From: Carya illinoinensis
Lineage: Eukaryota; Streptophyta; Magnoliopsida; Fagales; Juglandaceae
Direction of reading: 5' to 3'
Assembly (NCBI RefSeq): GCF_018687715.1
Contig: NC_056767.1
Span: 3,658,001 to 3,722,000, forward strand
DNA length: 64,000 bases
The notes beneath the pieces are model-generated. The model did not search any database. It was not told the DNA's origin and saw only the letters and a program-made list of their open reading frames with translations. Below, one piece after another: positions 57,126 through 64,000 of this stretch (positions are counted from its first letter, which is position 1; each line of letters starts with the position of its first letter). Both the position numbers and the translations under genes were made by a program.

Positions 57126-58390
57126 AACATTTCTCATCTTAATTATTATTCAGACCAACATGCAACAAGATGACAAAAACAACAAAATAAAATACGGAAA
57201 CAGTTGTGTATATACGTACGTAACAAAATTAATATTGTGTGACCAGCATCGATCCTTACTTCAGATACCACTTTCGAAATAGAGAAAAACCCGTCCAACT
57301 TGGGATCAAATCAGTCAGAAAGGTATTCTTAAGCAGCAATGTTTGAATAATTGGCTTGCTTTAGAACTTAAGAGATCGATTGATAAGAGAGCATGATCGT
57401 CTTGTCTCCATCTCCAAAAGAATATATAATACTCTCTGTACACATTGCGCATCTAAAAATCATGATCATCATGATGAAGAGCCTTAAAAAAGGTTCTAAT
57501 TAAATTGGCAACCCCACAAATTAATTAACCATTTAGATTATCTAGGAGGCAATTTCTGTGCGTTTTTCAACTTCTTAAAAGGGTGTTAGGTGTGGTTGCT
57601 CTCCTCAAAATGCCTTTTGAAAGTTCTGAAATATTAGTCAATTATTTCAATTCCATCTCCTCCAATATCCTCATTATTAGTCTGTCTATTCTCTATATAG
57701 AAAGTTATTATATTCTTAAACTAGTGTGTAGAACGAGTAATTCACGTCACTTAAATTGTAATATTTAAATATTAAAATTTTTCTTCCAAATCAAATTATG
57801 ACATATAAGCACTTTACTAGATATGTTCTACACGCTAGCTTACATAATAATATATAGAATTCTTCTATCTGTGTGCAAAAGCACTATTCAAGTTGCAAAA
57901 TATCAAGTAAATAGATAAGGTTTATCCTCGTTTCGATGTGTTTATTAATAGATAAGTTGAGTTCATAAGCATCAATTCTAGCCTTTTATTTCTCAATTTT
58001 TGATAATATTATATTCTTTAGGTGAAAAGGATAGTGTAAATATCCTTTTTTTTTTCCCTATCTAGCATATTTATTTATTGATGGTTGAGTACTACTTCTA
58101 CTACGTTAACATCAACATTAATTGATGTGTTTATTCTTTCATGTATGCACGGATTTTAATGGAAGTTGTTCTCATTCGTGTTGAAATGCGTTGCTTAAAT
58201 GTTGAAGATGGGTTTATATATTATATTTATATAATTATACTATGGTTGTATAGTTTTTGAGGCTGGATTTGATTGAGAGAAATTGTTGTTTTCTTTAATT
58301 TGACTTTTAATTCAGTAAAATAACACCGTCAAACGTGACTAGCGATGAAACCACTCCTTTTGACTAAGGGATGAATTTTTTGTCTAGAAT

Positions 58391-58545
58391 AATATAATTA
58401 AGGAAATAATTTGTACAGTTTCATACACTCTTTTTAAAATAAGTAAATAAATACGAGATTCACATAAAAAATTTATTTAATTTTTATGGGTTTCATTTTT
58501 TAAAAGATATGTGCTCAATGTTTTTACATCCTATAAACACCATAT
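58391..58545. repeat. Palindromic MITE, family B
   Basis: The core AAATAAATACGAGATTCACA and the following AATTTATTTAATTTTTATGG follow the family B order. Confidence 0.5.
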
Positions 58546-59111
58546 CAAGAATATATATACATATATATATATATACACACACACATATGTACACACAAAT
58601 TCACATTTGTATTATGATTACATAATTTAACATTAAAATAAAAACAGAAGAAAACCGAGTGTACTCTTTTTCAAGGTTTCGTGTACGCAACCATCATTAA
58701 TCCACTTTTTAAATGAATGATACGTACCATGTTAATTTACAAGTTAGCTCAAAATACAGTGAGAAAAGAATCATTTAAATGCTAAAAAAACCGATATAAA
58801 CAATTGAATGTACATGATCAAGTGGCATGCAGTAGAAGTGGCGTGTTGAAGATCTTTGGATGGGGATTTGCAAAAGATGGATGGCCATCTATGGGCTTTG
58901 GTTATCATGACTCTCTCAAGTTGAACTTTAATTTGAGAATGGCCCCCTTTTGCTCTATTATTCCATTGCATACATTTCAACGTTTTCATTGCCCATGTGT
59001 GTGGACTTTTGTTCACTTTCAGGCAAAAAGTGCCATGCTTTCATCAATTTTAGACCTTAGTAATGTATATTTATAGTCAAATTTATATATAGCCCGACCA
59101 ACTAGCTAGAT

Positions 59112-59335
59112 TAGGTTTGGATAAATTATTTTATCTTATATCATCTTATCTAATTATTATAATTTTTTTAAAATTTCTATACAAATTAAATACAATAAAT
59201 AATTCAAATTTTTTAAATTTTAAAATAATAATAATATTAAAAAATAATATTATAATAATATTTTATTCAACTTTTAACTTTCATCTTAATCCATCTCATG
59301 ATCTTAACTTGCTGTCCAAACCCTATAACTTCTAC
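59112..59335. repeat. Tourist-like MITE relic
   Basis: About 220 bases with left end TAGGTTTGGATAAATT and right end CTGTCCAAACCCTATA, which are imperfect inverted repeats. The interior is very AT-rich. The ends resemble the MITE at 36087-36417. Confidence 0.55.
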
Positions 59336-62300
59336 ACATGATCTAATAACTTTCAAGGTTGGATTGTCTAATTGAGAGAAAGATGTAGAGACACGATATA
59401 AATGTCAAATTCGAAAGTCCTACATTGATAGCATTAAATACAGCTATAAGATCAACAACCGTGCTTATAATTTCTCTCTAAATTAAGCCATTCAATTCAG
59501 AAAGAAAGTGATGAAAGGCCACGACCTTCCAAAAATTTAAAAAGAATTATTATTTTTAAGTCTTTTTCTTTTATTTTCTTTAAGAATATATAATGTTATT
59601 TGTACTTACAATTTTACGTAATATCAGACTGATTTCATCAATTATTTTTTAAATTTAAATCTTGAATTTCAAATTTAATAATTTTCAGCATATCAATAAT
59701 TGATATGATGAGAAATAATTTTTTTTATAAATTTTTTGATTAATATTTTTTTTCTTTAATTGCCCACAGGGAGGGGGCAAAAGATTGGAGAGGATCTTTG
59801 CCTATGCCAATAAAGGACCATTTAAAGTAGCTTTTAATCTGATACTTAATTGCTCTATAATGAAGAAAACCTTCTTCTTTTGCAAAAGATCAATATAAAA
59901 GAAAAAGGGATTATTATTTAAAACATACCCAAAAGGTCGGAAAGTGGTTATGCTATTTCATTAAGATTTTGAGTAGTTTTCATTGACTTAAGGGGTTTTA
60001 TTCAATATATTATCAAGCATTCGAGAGTGGACTAATTCCTTTGAATTTTTGGTAATTAATCACTCTTGATTTCTCGACAACCATTAACAAATAATTTATG
60101 ACCAATTTTCTACAAGGAAAAAAAAAAAATTCCCCAAATCCAAACCTATATATAATAAAAAAGCCACAATATTCAAAACCAAAAGCTACTAAATATCATC
60201 TCAAGATTGTCTTCAACTACTTCCATAAAGTAGTATTTGTAACATGTGTTTGGTAGGAAATTAAAGGTATTTTATGGAATGAGAATTCCCGGAATTGGAA
60301 AAGTGATTTTATAAGAAGAGATGAGTCGACAAAATATTCTCATCTAAGTCCATTTACAAAGAGTATCATGTAAAGAGATTTAAAAAAAATAAATAAAGAA
60401 AGAGAAGATAATAGTGCATGTGAAGATAATATGAATAATACTGCCATGTCTCTTAATTTATAACACTCATTCTGTCTCACACAATGTCATAGTAGTTTAT
60501 TAAAAAAATTGAAAATACAAATATAAAAATATAGAGGGAATCCAAAATTTTAGTATTATTATTTTTGTTTTCGAGTGTTATTTTTATTTTGAATATATAT
60601 TTTTAAATTTTTTAATAAGATACGTGTCAACATATTGTGGTTGCATGTCAAGGAGATAAAGTGAATAGTATAAATTAGAGAAAATGTAGTATTTTTTTAA
60701 TTTATAATAATTTCATAAAGTAATCAATTATTGCATTAATAATGAGCTATAACATGTAAATTAATTATAAGAGTGCAAACAAAAAATACAAAAATAAAAA
60801 ATCAATTTCTATAGTCTAAACGAAAATTTAAAAAATAAAAAATAAAGAAAAGGTGAAGGAAAAGTCAAACTACTTATAAACGTGGGACCCACTCCAGGAC
60901 CACACGGACAAAGCTTGAATGATACAATACGGCGGTCAGTCAACTATGGTGTCTCTATTCATTTATAAAATACAAAAGACACTTTGTTTAATTTCCGCAT
61001 CTCTTGTCGGAATGGGACTCATCTACACATATTGATAGTCTTAATGATTGATAGCAACTTACACTTGTAATTTGTATTTTACAAATATATACAAATATTT
61101 GTATGATTTTTGTGATAAAGTTGTCGTATTTTTTCAATTTTTTATATTTATTTATTTTAATATATAACTTAAAAATGCCAAAAAAAGAAAGTAAGATCTT
61201 TTAGAATTAGTTAGTGTCATGTATTGCATAACAAGATTGAAATCTAAATCGAAATTCTCTCAATAACTTTAACAAAATTAAATTCCTTTCTTCTCTAAGC
61301 CTAATCTTTTTCTTCTTGATGTAATATATGTTTTTGAGTTTTACTACGTACAAGCAAAATCGTATATTAATATACATATCAATACTGATTTCTTTATATT
61401 CAAAATTTAAATTAGCATTGTTTTCAATCAAATTTACTTTTTAACAAATCATATTAGATTAATACACATATTAATACACAGTTATATTTGAAATTAGATT
61501 TTCAAGTATAACTGTTTAATTATACTTGAAATCTGTTTAATTAATATATTTTAATTAAAAATATATTAAAATATTATAAAGAGTAAAAATTTCTCATTTC
61601 TAAATAATATTAGATAGGTTTCTTTCCAATCCTTCTGATCGACCTTACTTGATCGGTTTGAATTCATATTTATCATGTCTACTATAATCTACCCTTTCGT
61701 GATGGTCAAATATTGTTTGTAGACTTTACAAGTATAGATTTTAAAAAAATCTTATATAATTGTCTTTAAAAATTATAATATATACGAGTTTTAAAATAAG
61801 AAAAATATTATGTGTTACACCCTCATTTAACTCTTAGTTCTAAATACTGATATTGTATATCCGTCATCTTTGAATTTATTATCTTAAGATTATAAAATTA
61901 ATTTAAAGATAAAATAGGCAGTCGTGTTCATACAATAAGAATAAAATATAATATACCGCATGAGGCGATCCGTCTTTGTACTTTTGGTGGGAGTAGGTAG
62001 ACTCGGGATTGACTCAGTTGTTCAGCGCGGCGAACCGGCCTGGTTGAGTGGAGTTAGGTCCAAGACCTGTCTTTGTTATTGGACTCCATGAGTCACGAGA
62101 CACGAGCCATGACCACCACCACCACGTGTCTCATAATGTTTGATGCATGTGGGGTATAATAATTATTATTTTTATTGTCTGGCTTTATTTTTATTTATTT
62201 ATTTATTATTGAACTGAACAGACATGGTGGATCTCGGGCCCAGCATCAACATATTGTTGAGAACCAAAAGTTCAGCCCATGATCAAGTGTGATAATAAAG

Positions 62301-62546
62301 ATCCAGACCTACCTATGGCTGGGTATTATGGTAAAAGTTCAAGGTTCAACGCCTTTGCAAATATCAAATTTTATTTTGTTTATTAACATTTCCAAATATT
62401 CTTGTATTCATTATTTTCGGAATTTCTTTGGATTAAGGGGGATTTTATTTCTTCCAATTTCCCACAGTCACAGGAGGATTAGGCATGTACAAGATATTTT
62501 CGGAGAGGTCACTACCAATTCCAAGACTCGACTTAAAATAAAAGTG

Positions 62547-62700
62547 TTACGGACATAAATAAATTATATTAAAATAAAAAAATAAAGTTAATATGATTTA
62601 ATATAATCTGTTAAATCTATATTACAAGAAAATTTACTTCATAATCTGATGTACCACACCAAATCATGTACATTTATATATTTACATTCATATAATTCCT
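62547..62700. repeat. Palindromic MITE, family A
   Basis: The internal ATATGATTTAATATAATCTG and the right arm CATGTACATTTATATATTTA fit the family; the left arm is degraded. Confidence 0.45.
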
Positions 62701-64000
62701 TTGTACTTAAAATATTTTTTATATATTAAGGGAAAGTAAAATACCCGTCATCATTCTATATATTGTCATATTTAATCATATTTGTTAATGTAGCACATTT
62801 TAAATAATTATTCTTTTAAGCAATAACGTATAAAATAACATAAAATATGTCGCATCAATAAGTATAATTTGAGACTATAACATTAAATAAAAACTATCAT
62901 TGCTCTAAAGGAAAACAAAAAACAAAGAAAACTTTTCTTGCTTATGAATTTTTTTTCCAATATCTCATTTCGGGAAAGTAAAATAATTTAGTGAAGTTCA
63001 ACTTGAGAGTACAAAAGTTAGTCTAGGTTGTAGGGTTTGCACAGGTTTGGACTGGGAAAGTGGAGGTCTGAATGCTTAGGTGGCAGGCATTAGGCAAGTG
63101 CGCAACTGTGGCGATTTTTCACGTTCTTTTCTAGGTAGAATCCAGCCCATTTTGCAGGCTGGCTTCCAAAAAGTTGTACAAAGTTTTTGCAACCTAACTG
63201 ATGCAGATGACACCGCTCCAAAAGATATTCAAAACCATCCAATTTCTTAGCTTTTCATGTCTCCAATAACCCTCGACAATCCAGATTTTTGGTGCAGTCA
63301 CAAGTAATGCTCTCAAACTTCACCAAAAGCTATATACCATGTATCTGGTTGATGGGTTCATTGAAATCATCATAAACCCTACTCATTTTCTTTTCTTTTC
63401 GGAATTTAACCATTTATATGTTAATGAGAAACAACACCATCCAAGGCAAAAGCTCATTCACATGGTATTCAATTATTTACCCTATGCAGCTTTAAATTGG
63501 GTACTGTTAATGATTTTTATCCATAACATAATAGCAGTGAACTCCAAGTATGCTACCTCTTCTAATAATCATGTCCCCGTCAAATCTGCCCGAGGCTGAC
63601 GATGTTTTGAATGCTGGCTGTAGCCCATCAACCGAAATTGTCAGTCATCTGTTTGGTCTGTAACAGCGCATAACATATCTTCCAAGAATGCTTTTAATGG
63701 GGAGGGTGCCCCTGTTCGGTAATCAGGCATGAATGAATTAAATATCAAAGAAAACTAGAGCATATACTTCTGTCAACTTCTCTAAACAAAATATCAAGAA
63801 AACGATGTGTAGTGCTTCACCAGATCAGAATCCAAGAAAGAATTCCCATGGAAAGGGACATTCTCTATGTCAGTATTCCAAACCCGGTTGCACCCAACAC
63901 GTCTTACAAAATATCAGAATCTACACCTATCCCCAGCTAGTCAGCGCCCCCCACCCCCCCGCCGGAAAAAGGGGAAAGGATTAAAGAGTACTAACCAAAA

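Larger units (their letters stand above)
52761..63999. other. Long AT-rich non-coding region
   Basis: No open frame above about 90 residues and none with a recognised domain. It contains a CT-rich tract (53221-53282), microsatellites (54785-54818, 54942-54963, 55586-55625, 56117-56132, 58555-58577), family A palindromes (55420-55551, 56072-56160, 56988-57125, 62547-62700), family B palindromes (52800-52960, 58391-58545), a family C relative (62750-62910) and a Tourist-like relic (59112-59335). A less AT-rich patch lies at about 61965-62125 without visible coding. The last 900 bases are also more balanced and could be a gene edge, but I cannot support one. Confidence 0.5.

Noticed and set aside
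58771..59076. Overlapping open frames on both strands
   Set aside because: Both lack motifs and no splice structure is apparent.
62289..62558. 89-codon plus-strand open frame
   Set aside because: No domain or homologue recognised; composition and length are compatible with chance.
63339..63599. 86-codon open frame near the right edge
   Set aside because: No signature; a gene edge may exist beyond the window but nothing here proves it.
1..63999. CRISPR arrays, bacterial operons, riboswitches or phage genes
   Set aside because: Nothing of the kind is visible; the window is eukaryotic plant DNA.

Overview
This is plant nuclear DNA from a eudicot, probably a woody species. The evidence is AT-rich intergenic sequence, GT-AG introns, plant-specific gene families (a PPR protein, a SPARK-domain receptor kinase, an amino acid permease of the AAP family, an auxilin-related J-protein) and dense LTR, LINE, SINE and MITE relics. 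The short palindromic MITE families resemble those I associate with Fagales (walnut, pecan or oak relatives). That placement is a guess, and I cannot name a species.

Four genes look intact. (1) A single-exon mitochondrial-type PPR protein, minus strand, 8885-10327. (2) A single-exon SPARK-domain receptor-like kinase, minus strand, 13528-15381; its true ATG is at 15381. (3) A nine-exon auxilin-related J-domain protein, plus strand, 17913-24942; I could join all exons in frame to give 567 residues with the HPD motif. (4) A six-exon amino acid permease, AAP3-like, minus strand, 50383-52381, 486 residues.

Layout. 1-2.2 kb: 3' half of a LINE. 3.9-7.0 kb: an old Copia relic split by a young 1,585-bp non-autonomous LTR element with identical 5-bp target duplications. 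7-17.5 kb: the PPR gene, a small Copia relic bounded by a perfect 25-bp inverted repeat, and the receptor kinase. 17.5-27.5 kb: the auxilin gene (intron 1 carries a LINE and a SINE), followed by a broken copy of the 5' part of the permease gene. 27.5-32.6 kb: a full-length but decayed Copia element. 33.2-47.5 kb: a broken, exon-depleted copy of the auxilin gene, filled with nested insertions. 50.4-52.4 kb: the intact permease. 52.8-64 kb: AT-rich non-coding DNA with MITEs and microsatellites and no gene I can support.

The most interesting structure is a tandem DNA duplication of an auxilin + permease pair, followed by reciprocal loss. The left copy keeps auxilin and has lost the permease; the right copy keeps the permease and has lost auxilin. 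Each copy serves as an outgroup for the other, so several insertions (SINE, LINE, hAT-like element, Harbinger-like MITE, Copia) can be checked against an empty site inside this window. I found no evidence of a novel enzymatic, defence or regulatory system.
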